Positions 17,514-25,198 of a stretch of 64,000 bases of DNA are shown piece by piece. The stretch is from Flaviflexus ciconiae. GTDB taxonomy: Bacteria; Actinomycetota; Actinomycetes; Actinomycetales; Actinomycetaceae. The notes beneath the pieces were generated by a model, which did no database searches, was not told the origin of the DNA, and worked only from the letters and a program-made list of their open reading frames with translations. The DNA is taken from assembly GCF_003971195.1 (NCBI RefSeq), contig NZ_CP034593.1, forward strand, positions 1,612,001 through 1,676,000. Reading direction: 5' to 3'. The position numbers and the translations under genes were made by a program. The first letter of the stretch is position 1. Each line of letters opens with the position of its first letter.

Positions 17514-17542
17514 AAGGTACGTTGTCTGACAAGCTAATGCAA
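17514..17542 (-). promoter_or_regulatory. promoter of the transporter/nan operon
   Basis: On the minus strand TTGCAT (17542-17537) and TACCTT (17519-17514) are separated by 17 bases. The palindrome TTGTCTGACAA occupies the spacer. The predicted leader to the ATG at 17455 is about 50 bases and contains a second palindrome, CAGACGTCTG (17484-17493). Confidence 0.5.
17522..17532. promoter_or_regulatory. candidate operator for the FCD/GntR regulator
   Basis: TTGTCTGACAA is a perfect palindrome around a central T and fits the TnGTnnnACnA form typical of FadR-subfamily GntR regulators. It lies between the -35 and -10 boxes of the transporter operon, where binding would block polymerase. A near copy occurs at 19403-19413 before the regulator gene, and a half-site TTGTCTG at 17685-17691 precedes the first hydrolase. 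Confidence 0.55.
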
Positions 17543-17711
17543 GCCATTTGGTTAATTTCCCGTGTCTCAATCGGGTAAATGGCCGAAATTACGTGCGAAA
17601 ATCACCGCGAAGCAAGGCCAACCTTTCCGCGAATGCACAAGGAAGGGTGGATGTTTGACCGGTCCTGCCCTACACTATCATCAGTTGTCTGTTGAATTTA
17701 TGGGAGGTGTC

Positions 17712-18533
17712 ATGTTTGTTCGGCCTAGGTGTGACATACTCGCCCGGATCGAGGCCGGAGCATACGGCAAGCGCCTCCTTATCCTCTGCCACGGAGTAAC
17801 GGACAGTGCCGCCTCCCTCGATGAGCTGATCGACCGCTTCTCCCCCACCCACCGGATTGTCGCCTTCGACAGCCTCGGGCACGGGCATTCCCCCTCCTTC
17901 ACGGGAGAGACCCTGGCGGACCCGATCGAAGCGGCGCGGCTGGCGCTCGAACAATCGATCGCTCCCCTCGTAGCAAAGTACGGCCGTGCAATTGCCGTTG
18001 GACACTCGATGGGAGCCGCTCTCCTGTCCCGCGCGGCAGCCGATCATCCCGAGTGGTTTACCGGCCTAATCCTCGAGGACCCGGCTTGGCTCACCACCGA
18101 GCAAGCCGCCCGCTACCGAGCAAACGGACCGGCCGAGGCTAAGCGAATCGGCGACATGGTCGGCAGAGAACGAGAAACGATCGACACGATCGACGTGGAC
18201 TATCCCCTCTGGCCCAGGACAGAACTGGCCGGCTGGCTCCAAGCCAAGCTCAACGTCGATCTCGACTTCGTCGCTACCGGCGCCGTTGGCTACATCGAAC
18301 CATGGCAGACGTGGCTCGGGGACCTGACCGTCCCCACGCTCGTGCTGTCCTCGGATGGTGACGACACCCTCCTGAATAGAGACGGACTCCGTCTCATCGA
18401 TTCTTTGGCCAATCCCGCGCTGACAACGATGTTCGTGCCGGGGCTACGCCACACCATGAGGCGGGACAACCCGGCCGCCTTCCACCAGGCGGTCGATCCC
18501 GTCATCGCCCGCTGGACCGAGGAGCATCCATGA
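17712..18533 (+). CDS. alpha/beta-fold hydrolase
   Basis: 273 residues from ATG 17712, chosen for GGGAGG four bases upstream; the longer frame to 17562 is ignored. Features are the oxyanion strand LLILCHGVTDSAASLDEL, the nucleophile elbow AVGHSMGAALLSRAAADHPE, a late aspartate in LVLSSDGDDTLL and the catalytic histidine in GLRHTMRRD. No signal peptide, so cytoplasmic. It is the first gene of a plus-strand set divergent from the transporter operon and overlaps the next hydrolase by four bases. The substrate is unknown; removal of acyl groups from imported sialic acids is an idea based only on location. Confidence 0.8.
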   Translation: MFVRPRCDILARIEAGAYGKRLLILCHGVTDSAASLDELIDRFSPTHRIVAFDSLGHGHSPSFTGETLADPIEAARLALEQSIAPLVAKYGRAIAVGHSMGAALLSRAAADHPEWFTGLILEDPAWLTTEQAARYRANGPAEAKRIGDMVGRERETIDTIDVDYPLWPRTELAGWLQAKLNVDLDFVATGAVGYIEPWQTWLGDLTVPTLVLSSDGDDTLLNRDGLRLIDSLANPALTTMFVPGLRHTMRRDNPAAFHQAVDPVIARWTEEHP

Positions 18534-19447
18534 CCTTCATTCATCCCGAACTACGCCCGCCACTCGAAGCACCCTGGTCCCCAGAGTGGGACCTGGCGCT
18601 CACCCGCGCCAGGAACGAAAACACCTTCGCGGACCAAAACGTAGCCGTTTCGGGAACCGCTCTTCACGTGAGTCGTGCCGGAGAAATGGAGATAAGAGTC
18701 TGGCGGCCAACGGACAACCAGCCCACATTCCTTATCTACGCAATCCACGGTGGCGGATACACGGCGGGCCGGGCACGGTACGACGACCAGCGCAACGCAG
18801 AGATGGCACTCGAATTCAATGCGGTCGTCGTTTCCCCCGACTATCGGCTCGCACCCGAGCATCCCTTCCCCACACCGCCGGAGGACTGCCTGTCGGGCCT
18901 CACCTGGGCAATTCAGCAGTTCCCGGACCTTCCCATCTTCCTATACGGCGACTCGGCAGGATCGGGCCTGGTGGAAACGGTGGCCGCCTGGCACCTCGAC
19001 AACGACGGGAGGGCCCTCGCCGGCCTCATCTGCCTAGAGCCAGCCCTCGACCCGCTTGCCGGAACCCGTTCCATGACAACCTACGCAAACGGGCCAATGT
19101 GGTCCCACGAGAAAGCGCTCCGCTCCTGGGAGTGCTACCTTGGCGGACAACACCATTCCGAACTACCCCGCCTCATCGACCGAGTCGAGAGCGAGAACTT
19201 CCCGCCAATTCTCGTATTCGTTAACCCCGTCGATCCCCTCAGAGACGAGGGAATCGAATGGGCGCTGGCGCTCGCTGACGTGGGGGCGAAGATCGAACTG
19301 CATCTCATGCAGGGCACCTACCACAGCGCCCTGTCGATCTCCGGGACCCGGACGTGGCGTCGAGTTCAAAACACAATCCACGACTTTATCGATATATTCC
19401 ACTTATCAGACAACCGCGCCGCTGACCCTGCCGGCACAGAGAGCTAG
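18530..19447 (+). CDS. alpha/beta hydrolase, hormone-sensitive-lipase-like esterase
   Basis: 305 residues. The HSL-family oxyanion motif is seen as IHGGGYTAG, the nucleophile elbow as GDSAGSGLV, the acid residue near FVNPVDPLRDEG and the histidine in QGTYHSAL. It is coupled to the preceding hydrolase (ATGA) and has no signal peptide. HSL-type enzymes cleave small acyl esters. A role in trimming O-acetyl or O-lactyl sialic acids would fit the neighbourhood but is not shown. Its last codons contain the operator-like palindrome at 19403-19413. Confidence 0.82.
   Translation: MTFIHPELRPPLEAPWSPEWDLALTRARNENTFADQNVAVSGTALHVSRAGEMEIRVWRPTDNQPTFLIYAIHGGGYTAGRARYDDQRNAEMALEFNAVVVSPDYRLAPEHPFPTPPEDCLSGLTWAIQQFPDLPIFLYGDSAGSGLVETVAAWHLDNDGRALAGLICLEPALDPLAGTRSMTTYANGPMWSHEKALRSWECYLGGQHHSELPRLIDRVESENFPPILVFVNPVDPLRDEGIEWALALADVGAKIELHLMQGTYHSALSISGTRTWRRVQNTIHDFIDIFHLSDNRAADPAGTES
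19403..19413. promoter_or_regulatory. second copy of the TTGTCTGACAA-type operator
   Basis: TTATCAGACAA, which reads TTGTCTGATAA on the other strand, differs by one base from the palindrome in the transporter promoter. It lies 50 bases before the GntR gene, inside the end of the second hydrolase gene, and suggests autoregulation. Confidence 0.45.
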
Positions 19448-19462
19448 ACGAGGCACCAACAC

Positions 19463-20251
19463 ATGGTCAAAAGCATGTCTCCCAACGACAGATACGACAG
19501 AGCCGCGAAGCTCGCACACCTCATGCCCGAATCCCGGCGCGAAGGGACGCTGAGCCAGTCGAGCCGGGCCGAAGCGACGATGGATGTCATCGAGCAGTAC
19601 ATCATCTCCAAGGGGCTTAAACCGGGCGATCCCCTTCCCACCGAAGCCCGCCTGTGCGAAGACCTGGGCGTATCCCGCTCCTCGGTCCGCGAAGCATTCC
19701 GCCAGCTTCAGGCACTCGACATTGTCGCCGTCCACCAGGGCCGCGGCACCTTTGTGTCCGACATGAGTCTCCGGCCGCTCGTCAAATCTCTCGTTATCCG
19801 CGCTTCCCTGGGGACCGATAACTTCACCTCCCTCAAGGAAGTTGTGGAGATCCGCGAAGTCCTCGACGTGGGCCTGGCTCGCAAAATCGTGGAGTCCATG
19901 GAGGGTACCCGCCACGAGGAACTGCACAGCATCACCGACGTCATGATCGCAAAGGCCGAACGTGGAGAATCGTTCCCGGATGAGGACATCGCGTTCCACC
20001 GCGGACTCATGCAGTCCGTTGGTAACGCGCTTGTCGAGCAGCTCATGAGCGCCATGTGGATCATTCACATGGCGGTGCTCCCGGACCTGCCGGCAGGCGA
20101 CCAGACCTCCATGATTGCCACAGCCCGCGCCCACCGCGACATGCTTCTAGCTTCCGAAGCAGGAGATGTTGAAGGCTACGAAGCCGCGGTTGATGCCCAC
20201 TACGCACCGCTTCTGCGCACCCTCGGAAATCTCCCCTCTCAGCAGAATTGA
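19463..20251 (+). CDS. GntR-family regulator with FCD domain (FadR subfamily), probable sialic-acid regulator
   Basis: 262 residues. A winged helix from about residue 38 to 105 shows GLKPGDPLPTEARLCEDLG, VSRSSVREAFRQLQALDIV and VHQGRGTFVS. The C-terminal FCD ligand domain has LKEVVEIREVLDVGLA, the metal-site aspartate in DEDIAFHRGL and late histidines (ARAHRDMLL, AVDAHYAPL). In Escherichia coli, NanR is also an FCD-type GntR protein that responds to sialic acid. Here the gene sits with the hydrolases opposite the transporter. The start is uncertain: the first 35 residues look disordered, and internal ATG codons exist. Confidence 0.85.
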   Translation: MVKSMSPNDRYDRAAKLAHLMPESRREGTLSQSSRAEATMDVIEQYIISKGLKPGDPLPTEARLCEDLGVSRSSVREAFRQLQALDIVAVHQGRGTFVSDMSLRPLVKSLVIRASLGTDNFTSLKEVVEIREVLDVGLARKIVESMEGTRHEELHSITDVMIAKAERGESFPDEDIAFHRGLMQSVGNALVEQLMSAMWIIHMAVLPDLPAGDQTSMIATARAHRDMLLASEAGDVEGYEAAVDAHYAPLLRTLGNLPSQQN

Positions 20252-20295
20252 CGTTTCCGGTTTAATTTTGGGCGGGTCTAGTAAAGAATAGACTC

Positions 20296-20844
20296 ATGAG
20301 TATCATCACAGCACTTGCCCGCCCGTTCCTGGCGGTTCCCTTCATCGCCTCCGGTGTGGACGCCGTCCGTAACCCCAAAGATCACATCGAAACCGTCGAA
20401 AGAGTTAACCCGACCCTCGAACAGCTCGGAGTGGGTCCACTCGACCCCGGAACAATCTCTGTTCTGACCCGCGTTGTCGGCGGTGTCCGCATCGCTGCCG
20501 GTGTCGGGATGGCAATCGGTAAGAAGCCCCGCGTTGCTGCCCTGACCCTCGCCGCCACCGAAGTTGGCCTCGCGGCCGTTAAGAACCCCGTGTGGCTCTC
20601 CGAGGGGGAAGAGCGCAAGCAGCACATGGCCGGACTTGTCGGCTCCCTCGGCCTCATCGGCGGCGCCCTTGCCGTCGCTGGCGACCGCCGCGGCAAGCCC
20701 TCGCTCGGTTGGAAGCTTGAAAATCACCGCAGCCACAAGGATGACCTCAACGCGCTGGCCGACAGCTACGAGGACCGCCTCGATGAGCAAAAGGCTAAAC
20801 TGGAAGAAAAGATCGCCAAGACCAAGGAGAAGGCAAAGTCCTGA
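20296..20844 (+). CDS. DoxX-family membrane protein
   Basis: 182 residues. The N-terminal 125 residues form about four hydrophobic segments with the DoxX-like start LARPFLAVPFIASGVDAVRNP and a following LTRVVGGVRIAAGVGMA. The C-terminal 55 residues are a charged, probably coiled-coil tail rich in Lys and Glu. DoxX proteins are poorly understood; some support thiol or redox protection at the membrane. AAGAAT lies six bases before the ATG, which may make the transcript leaderless. The stop overlaps the proposed aroA start. Confidence 0.75.
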   Translation: MSIITALARPFLAVPFIASGVDAVRNPKDHIETVERVNPTLEQLGVGPLDPGTISVLTRVVGGVRIAAGVGMAIGKKPRVAALTLAATEVGLAAVKNPVWLSEGEERKQHMAGLVGSLGLIGGALAVAGDRRGKPSLGWKLENHRSHKDDLNALADSYEDRLDEQKAKLEEKIAKTKEKAKS

Positions 20845-22130
20845 CCTCAGATTCTTCCCACCTCGACCCGTGGCCGGCCCCCTTCACGGGATCACCGGTT
20901 CACGGGCTCGTTGCTGTCCCGGGCTCGAAGTCAATGACCGCCCGACAGCTTGTTGTCTCGGCCCTTGCCGACTCCCCCTCGCGCCTCGAAGGCGCTTTGC
21001 GCTCCCGCGACACGGACCTCATGATCGAGGCCCTGAAAAACATGGGGGTACAGATCGACGGCGACGGAGACACCCTCGACATCACCCCGGCGCCGCTGAA
21101 AAGCGCACACGTTGAGGTTGGCCTCGCGGGAACCGTCTTCCGTTTTCTCGCGGCCGTGGGCGTCCTGGCCGACGGTCCCGTCAGCTTCGACGGCGATAAG
21201 GCTATGTACGCGCGCCCCATCGAGCCGTTGCTCGATGCGCTTGACCAGCTCGGAGCAACCATCACGGCAGGGAACGGCCCCGGCGGCCGCACCCTCCCCC
21301 TCACGGTCTCCGGTCCCGTGTCGGGCAACGAAGTCACGGTTGACGCATCCGGCTCCTCCCAGTTCATCAGCGCCATGCTACTTCTGGCACCACGGCTCCC
21401 GGGCGGCCTCACCATCAAGCTCGCGGGCACCGCGGTGCCCTCCCTTCCGCACATTTCCATGACCGTGGAGGCACTGCGGAACGCGGGCGCGGATATCACC
21501 GAGAACCTCGAAGGCCCGATCAGCTGGGTCGTTTCTCCCGGGCCGCTCAACCCCGGCACCGTCGTCATCGAACCCGACCTGTCGAACGCCAGCCCGTTCC
21601 TTGCGGCCGCCGCGGCAACCGGCGGAAGCGTCTCGGTACCACGCTGGCCGGCGGAAACAACCCAGGCCGGCGCTCTCATCGTCCCCATCCTGGAGAAGAT
21701 GGGAGCGACCTCCGAGCTCGAGGACGGCACGCTCACCATCACCGGGCCAGAAACACTCAAGGGCATCGAGTTGGATATGCACGAGGCAGGCGAGCTCACG
21801 CCCACGGTGGCGGCCCTTGCCGCGCTGGCTGAAACACCCTCCCGCCTTTCCGGCATCGCTCACCTGCGGGGCCACGAAACGGACCGACTCGCTGCGATCT
21901 CGACGGAGATCACGAAACTCGGCGGCGTCTGCGTCGAAACGGCAAACGGACTCTACATCGAGCCAAAGCCGATGCACGGCGGAGTCGTCGACTCATACGA
22001 GGACCACCGGATGGCAACATTCGGGGCTATCCTCGGCCTTGCCGTCGAGGGCGTCTCCGTTCTCGACATTGGTTGCACGTCGAAGACAATGCCGGACTTC
22101 CCCGGCATGTGGACAAACCTGGTCACATGA
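20841..22130 (+). CDS. aroA: 3-phosphoshikimate 1-carboxyvinyltransferase (EPSP synthase), apparent CTG start
   Basis: 429 residues if translation begins at CTG 20841. The enzyme joins PEP to shikimate-3-phosphate in the chorismate pathway that also feeds MenF. The phosphate-binding motif PGSKSMTARQ lies at residues 27-36; other motifs are GLAGTVFRFLAA, GSSQFISAMLLLAP, and GAILGLAVEGVSV near the end. The first ATG (20934) falls inside that motif and would lose its essential lysine. Between an in-frame stop at 20796 and 20934 there is no ATG, GTG or TTG. CTG overlaps the DoxX stop (CTGA) and has AAGGAG upstream. A sequencing error is the alternative. Confidence 0.88.
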   Translation: MTSDSSHLDPWPAPFTGSPVHGLVAVPGSKSMTARQLVVSALADSPSRLEGALRSRDTDLMIEALKNMGVQIDGDGDTLDITPAPLKSAHVEVGLAGTVFRFLAAVGVLADGPVSFDGDKAMYARPIEPLLDALDQLGATITAGNGPGGRTLPLTVSGPVSGNEVTVDASGSSQFISAMLLLAPRLPGGLTIKLAGTAVPSLPHISMTVEALRNAGADITENLEGPISWVVSPGPLNPGTVVIEPDLSNASPFLAAAAATGGSVSVPRWPAETTQAGALIVPILEKMGATSELEDGTLTITGPETLKGIELDMHEAGELTPTVAALAALAETPSRLSGIAHLRGHETDRLAAISTEITKLGGVCVETANGLYIEPKPMHGGVVDSYEDHRMATFGAILGLAVEGVSVLDIGCTSKTMPDFPGMWTNLVT

Positions 22131-23137
22131 GGGACACGGGAACGGACGATCCCCGGGTCCGGATCCGCCCGAACAGGCGCGGTTCCCGTCCCCGGACAAA
22201 GATTCGTCCCGACTACGATGACGCGCTTACGGCGCGGGTCTACCGCGTGGATCGCGGCCGCTACCATCTCATCCTCGACGAGTCGGGAACCGCCGTTGTC
22301 TCCGTCAAGGCACGAGAACTCGGCCGCGGCGCCATCGCCGTCGGCGACCGGGTCGCCGTTGTCGGGGACACCAGCGGCCGCAAGGACACCCTGGCACGGA
22401 TTGTTAAGGTCCTCGAGCGTACCTCAACACTGCGCAGAACCGCGGAAGAGGGCGAGGCCGCCGGGAATGAGCGGGTCATTGTCGCCAACGCCGACAAGCT
22501 CCTCATCATTACCGCACTCGCCCAGCCAGAGCCGCGCACCGGCATGATTGACCGTTGCCTCGTTGCCGCATACGACGGCGGCATGGAACCAATTCTCGTC
22601 CTCACGAAGTCAGATCTTGCCGACCCCACTCCCCTCCTTGATCACTACCGGAACTTGGAGATGAGAGTTCTGTCCACATGGATCAATGAGGAAATGGGCC
22701 AGACCGACGGGGTTGACGTCGTTGCCAGCGAAGTAGCCGGCAGCATCTCCGTCCTCGTTGGCCATTCGGGCGTCGGCAAGTCCACCCTCATCAACGCCCT
22801 GGTACCCGACGCCGAGCGGGCCACCGGATCGGTCAACGAAGTGACCGGGAGGGGAAGGCACACATCCTCGTCAGCAATCGCCTTTGACCTTGCCGACGGT
22901 GGCGTCATCATCGACACCCCCGGTGTCCGCTCCTTCGGGCTCGCCCACGTGGATCCCGACATGCTTCTCGAAGCATTCCCCGACCTCATTCCGTTGGCTG
23001 AGGAATGCCCGAGGGGATGTACGCACGCGGAGACGGAACCCGAGTGCGGCCTCGACAGCGCAACGGAGCAAACCGCGGAACGCGTCGAGTCGTACAGGCG
23101 GCTTCTCGAGGCCCGCCATAACGCCGAACAATTCTGA
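22127..23137 (+). CDS. rsgA: ribosome small-subunit-dependent GTPase RsgA
   Basis: 336 residues from ATG 22127, overlapping the aroA stop (ATGA). RsgA is a circularly permuted GTPase that checks late 30S maturation. An OB-fold occupies about residues 30-100. The permuted order is visible: G4 LTKSDLAD comes before the P-loop GHSGVGKSTLINAL and G3 DTPGVRSF. The C-terminal zinc site is CPRGCTHAETEPECG. The N-terminus is a basic tail, likely to contact rRNA. aroA-rsgA-hisN adjacency is common in actinobacteria. Confidence 0.95.
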   Translation: MRDTGTDDPRVRIRPNRRGSRPRTKIRPDYDDALTARVYRVDRGRYHLILDESGTAVVSVKARELGRGAIAVGDRVAVVGDTSGRKDTLARIVKVLERTSTLRRTAEEGEAAGNERVIVANADKLLIITALAQPEPRTGMIDRCLVAAYDGGMEPILVLTKSDLADPTPLLDHYRNLEMRVLSTWINEEMGQTDGVDVVASEVAGSISVLVGHSGVGKSTLINALVPDAERATGSVNEVTGRGRHTSSSAIAFDLADGGVIIDTPGVRSFGLAHVDPDMLLEAFPDLIPLAEECPRGCTHAETEPECGLDSATEQTAERVESYRRLLEARHNAEQF

Positions 23138-23193
23138 GTCCGCGATACTGACGCTCCCCCGTCGCGTCGACCAACTGACGTAGGGTTGGTGCC

Positions 23194-24015
23194 ATGCAAT
23201 CCTTAACTCGATTGGGCGATGACCTGAGCTTCGCCACCGCCATCATCGACCAGGTCGATGCTCTGACCCTGCCCCGCTTCCAGACACAGGACTTCACCGT
23301 CTCAACGAAGCCGGACAACACCGAGGTCACAGAGATCGACATTGCCGCCGAGCAGAAGATCCGCTCCATGCTGTCCCGCTCTCGCTCGCGTGACGCGATC
23401 CTCGGAGAAGAGGAAGGCGAGACCGGCACCGCTGCCCGGCGCTGGATCATTGACCCGATTGACGGCACCCGCAATTTCGTCCGCGGAGTCCCCGTCTGGG
23501 CAACGCTTCTTGCTCTCGAAGAAGAGGGCGAGATCGTCATGGGGATCGTCTCTGCCCCGGCACTCCACCGCCGCTGGTGGGCCGCCAAGGGCCTCGGTGC
23601 CTTCACCGGCCGCAACTGGACCAACGCAAAGCAGCTTCAGGTCTCCCAGGTATCGAAAGTCGAAGACGCTTCGCTCTCCTACTCGTCGATGAGCGGATGG
23701 GCGGAGCGCGGTCAGCTCCGCGGCTTCCTACGCCTCGCCGAACAGTGCTGGCGCAACCGCGCCTACGGCGACTTCTGGTCCTACATGCTACTCGCCGAGG
23801 GCGCAGTCGATATTGCCTGCGAACCAGAGCTCGAACTGTACGACATGGCGGCACTGGTCCCCATCGTCACCGAAGCAGGCGGCACATTTACTTCCGTTGA
23901 TGGCGAGCCCGGCGTAGCTGGCGGCAACGCGTTCGCGACCAACGGTCTACTCCACGAGGAAGCCCTTGGCCTCCTCCGCTCCATCACCGACGGAGAGGGC
24001 GAAGCCCGCGCCTAA
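23194..24015 (+). CDS. hisN: histidinol-phosphatase, inositol monophosphatase family
   Basis: 273 residues. It removes phosphate from histidinol-phosphate in histidine synthesis. The metal-binding motifs of the family are present: ILGEEEG for the glutamate ligand and WIIDPIDGTRNFVRG for the two aspartates, plus ELYDMAALVPIVTEAGG near the end. HisN is the histidinol phosphatase of corynebacteria and streptomycetes, and often lies beside aroA and rsgA. TAGGGT lies seven bases before the ATG and there is no ribosome binding site, so the message is probably leaderless. A perfect hairpin follows. Confidence 0.9.
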   Translation: MQSLTRLGDDLSFATAIIDQVDALTLPRFQTQDFTVSTKPDNTEVTEIDIAAEQKIRSMLSRSRSRDAILGEEEGETGTAARRWIIDPIDGTRNFVRGVPVWATLLALEEEGEIVMGIVSAPALHRRWWAAKGLGAFTGRNWTNAKQLQVSQVSKVEDASLSYSSMSGWAERGQLRGFLRLAEQCWRNRAYGDFWSYMLLAEGAVDIACEPELELYDMAALVPIVTEAGGTFTSVDGEPGVAGGNAFATNGLLHEEALGLLRSITDGEGEARA

Positions 24016-24030
24016 ACGCACACATCTAGC

Positions 24031-24076
24031 ACATCGAGGGTTCCCAAAGGCAGAGAGTCTTGGCAACCCTCGATGT
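24031..24076 (+). terminator. terminator after hisN
   Basis: Perfect 12-bp stem, ACATCGAGGGTT at 24031-24042 against 24065-24076, with an inner CCAA/TTGG pairing in the loop and TCTTCCCC after it. It lies between two converging genes and could serve both strands. Confidence 0.85.
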
Positions 24077-24127
24077 TCTTCCCCAACCGACATAGAACAA
24101 ACCTCTCAGCCATTGGCGTCAATACTT

Positions 24128-24667
24128 CTAGGTTGCGAGACGACGCTTAAGCTCAACCGCAAGCTTCAGGCGTTCACTCGGGTGGTACCAGAGCATGTCG
24201 AGGTCCGCACAATCGTTGTAGGCATCTTCATCGCCCTTCCGTGCCGACAGGATCGTCCCCGCGGAAGCCTCCTCGTCTACAAAGATGGCAGCGACGTCGC
24301 GCCACCTGACTTGTCCACCTACTGAGACGCGCGATGGTTCGTTTTCATCAGCAGATCCTGCCGCACCATCAAACGCAATCACGAGTCGAAATGGGACATA
24401 TGCACCGGAAGTGAGATGATCGTCCGCAGCGGCAAGCTGGACGATCAAATCGAGTTCTTCATCGTCTTCTTCAGTGAAGACAGCACGCACACCTGGAGTC
24501 ACAGCATGCCCACTCGGGATCTCGAGCACTGCTTTCTCGAGGTCATCGAGACTAATCGCCGAGAATATGCGTCTTGATTCGAGCATGTCATACACCGTTT
24601 CACCATCGAGATGCCGCGCCACCAACTCGCGGCGTAACCTTAACCATTCCTGAAAGCGGAATGTCAT
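24128..24667 (-). CDS. hypothetical protein
   Basis: 179 residues from ATG 24667. I do not recognise a family. The protein is acidic and soluble, with a helical start (FQEWLRLRRELVARHLDG), a central segment (GVRAVFTEEDDEELDLIVQLAAADDHL) and a C-terminal basic helix (ERLKLAVELKRRLAT). The frame is open to 24775, but the extra stretch is AT-rich and contains a perfect inverted repeat (24684-24703), so it looks like promoter. Codon use inside the gene is less GC-biased at third positions than its neighbours, which may hint at acquisition. The gene stands alone, divergent from the BldC-like gene. Confidence 0.55.
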   Translation of the reverse strand: MTFRFQEWLRLRRELVARHLDGETVYDMLESRRIFSAISLDDLEKAVLEIPSGHAVTPGVRAVFTEEDDEELDLIVQLAAADDHLTSGAYVPFRLVIAFDGAAGSADENEPSRVSVGGQVRWRDVAAIFVDEEASAGTILSARKGDEDAYNDCADLDMLWYHPSERLKLAVELKRRLAT

Positions 24668-24683
24668 ACAATTTACTCTGATA

Positions 24684-24703
24684 TTAACAAGATGTATTGT
24701 TAA
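24684..24703. promoter_or_regulatory. AT-rich inverted repeat before the hypothetical gene
   Basis: TTAACAA at 24684-24690 and TTGTTAA at 24697-24703, perfect with a 6-base spacer, in a locally AT-rich stretch. On the minus strand it is followed by TTAATATC, a possible -10 region, about 20 bases before the ATG. It is a plausible operator-promoter. Confidence 0.45.
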
Positions 24704-24826
24704 GTATCCGATTGCATTTCGGTCACCGTCCTGGTGAACGAATGGCAATGAAACCCTTACTTCTCGTTTCCTCAAGGGTCTAGCACCTTAAAGAGCACGG
24801 AAGTCACGAAGCGGAGATCTCATATT

Positions 24827-25033
24827 ATGGCCACAAAATTTATGACGATTGCCGATGTCGCAGAGACACTTAACGTTTCGACGGCACAGGTTCGATCACT
24901 TATTCATTCCGGAACTCTACCCGCCATCCAGGTTGGAGGGCGCGGTCAATGGCGTATCGAGCAGACTATTCTCGATAAGTACATTGAAGACGGATACGAA
25001 GCTACTAAACGTCGCGTTCAGGGCCAGGACTAA
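24827..25033 (+). CDS. BldC-like MerR/excisionase-type helix-turn-helix protein
   Basis: 68 residues, a single HTH_17-type winged helix: FMTIADVAETLNVSTAQVRSLIHSG followed by LPAIQVGGRGQWRIE and a short basic tail. This matches the small BldC-like DNA-binding proteins found near secA in many actinobacteria. It is too short for a ligand domain. GGAG lies ten bases before the ATG. Two tandem hairpins follow, the first overlapping the stop codon. Confidence 0.85.
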   Translation: MATKFMTIADVAETLNVSTAQVRSLIHSGTLPAIQVGGRGQWRIEQTILDKYIEDGYEATKRRVQGQD

Positions 25034-25042
25034 ATCCTGGCC
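25022..25042 (+). terminator. hairpin overlapping the stop of the HTH gene
   Basis: GGCCAGGA at 25022-25029 pairs perfectly with 25035-25042; the loop CTAAA contains the stop codon. It is the first of two adjacent hairpins. Confidence 0.55.
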
Positions 25043-25050
25043 AAACTCGA

Positions 25051-25073
25051 TGGGGCCACCACCGGTGGCCCCA
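25051..25073 (+). terminator. terminator after the HTH gene
   Basis: Perfect 10-bp stem, TGGGGCCACC at 25051-25060 against 25064-25073, loop ACC, followed by TTCTCTT. Eight bases separate it from the preceding hairpin. Confidence 0.8.
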
Positions 25074-25089
25074 TTCTCTTATCCACATG

Positions 25090-25105
25090 ACCGGTTCTAA
25101 CCGGT
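25090..25105. promoter_or_regulatory. 16-bp palindrome upstream of the Rv3235-family gene
   Basis: ACCGGTT-CT-AACCGGT is a perfect palindrome. It lies 94 bases before the next gene start, in a sequence that turns AT-rich (TAATAATCATATAAAC), which may hold the promoter. It is a candidate operator; the regulator is unknown. Confidence 0.4.
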
Positions 25106-25198
25106 TGTCCGCTTTGCTAACGATGCTAATAATCATATAAACATCGTTCTTGCCCGTAAAGCGGAACTAGTGGATTGAAGATACATAGAGGTTAAGAA

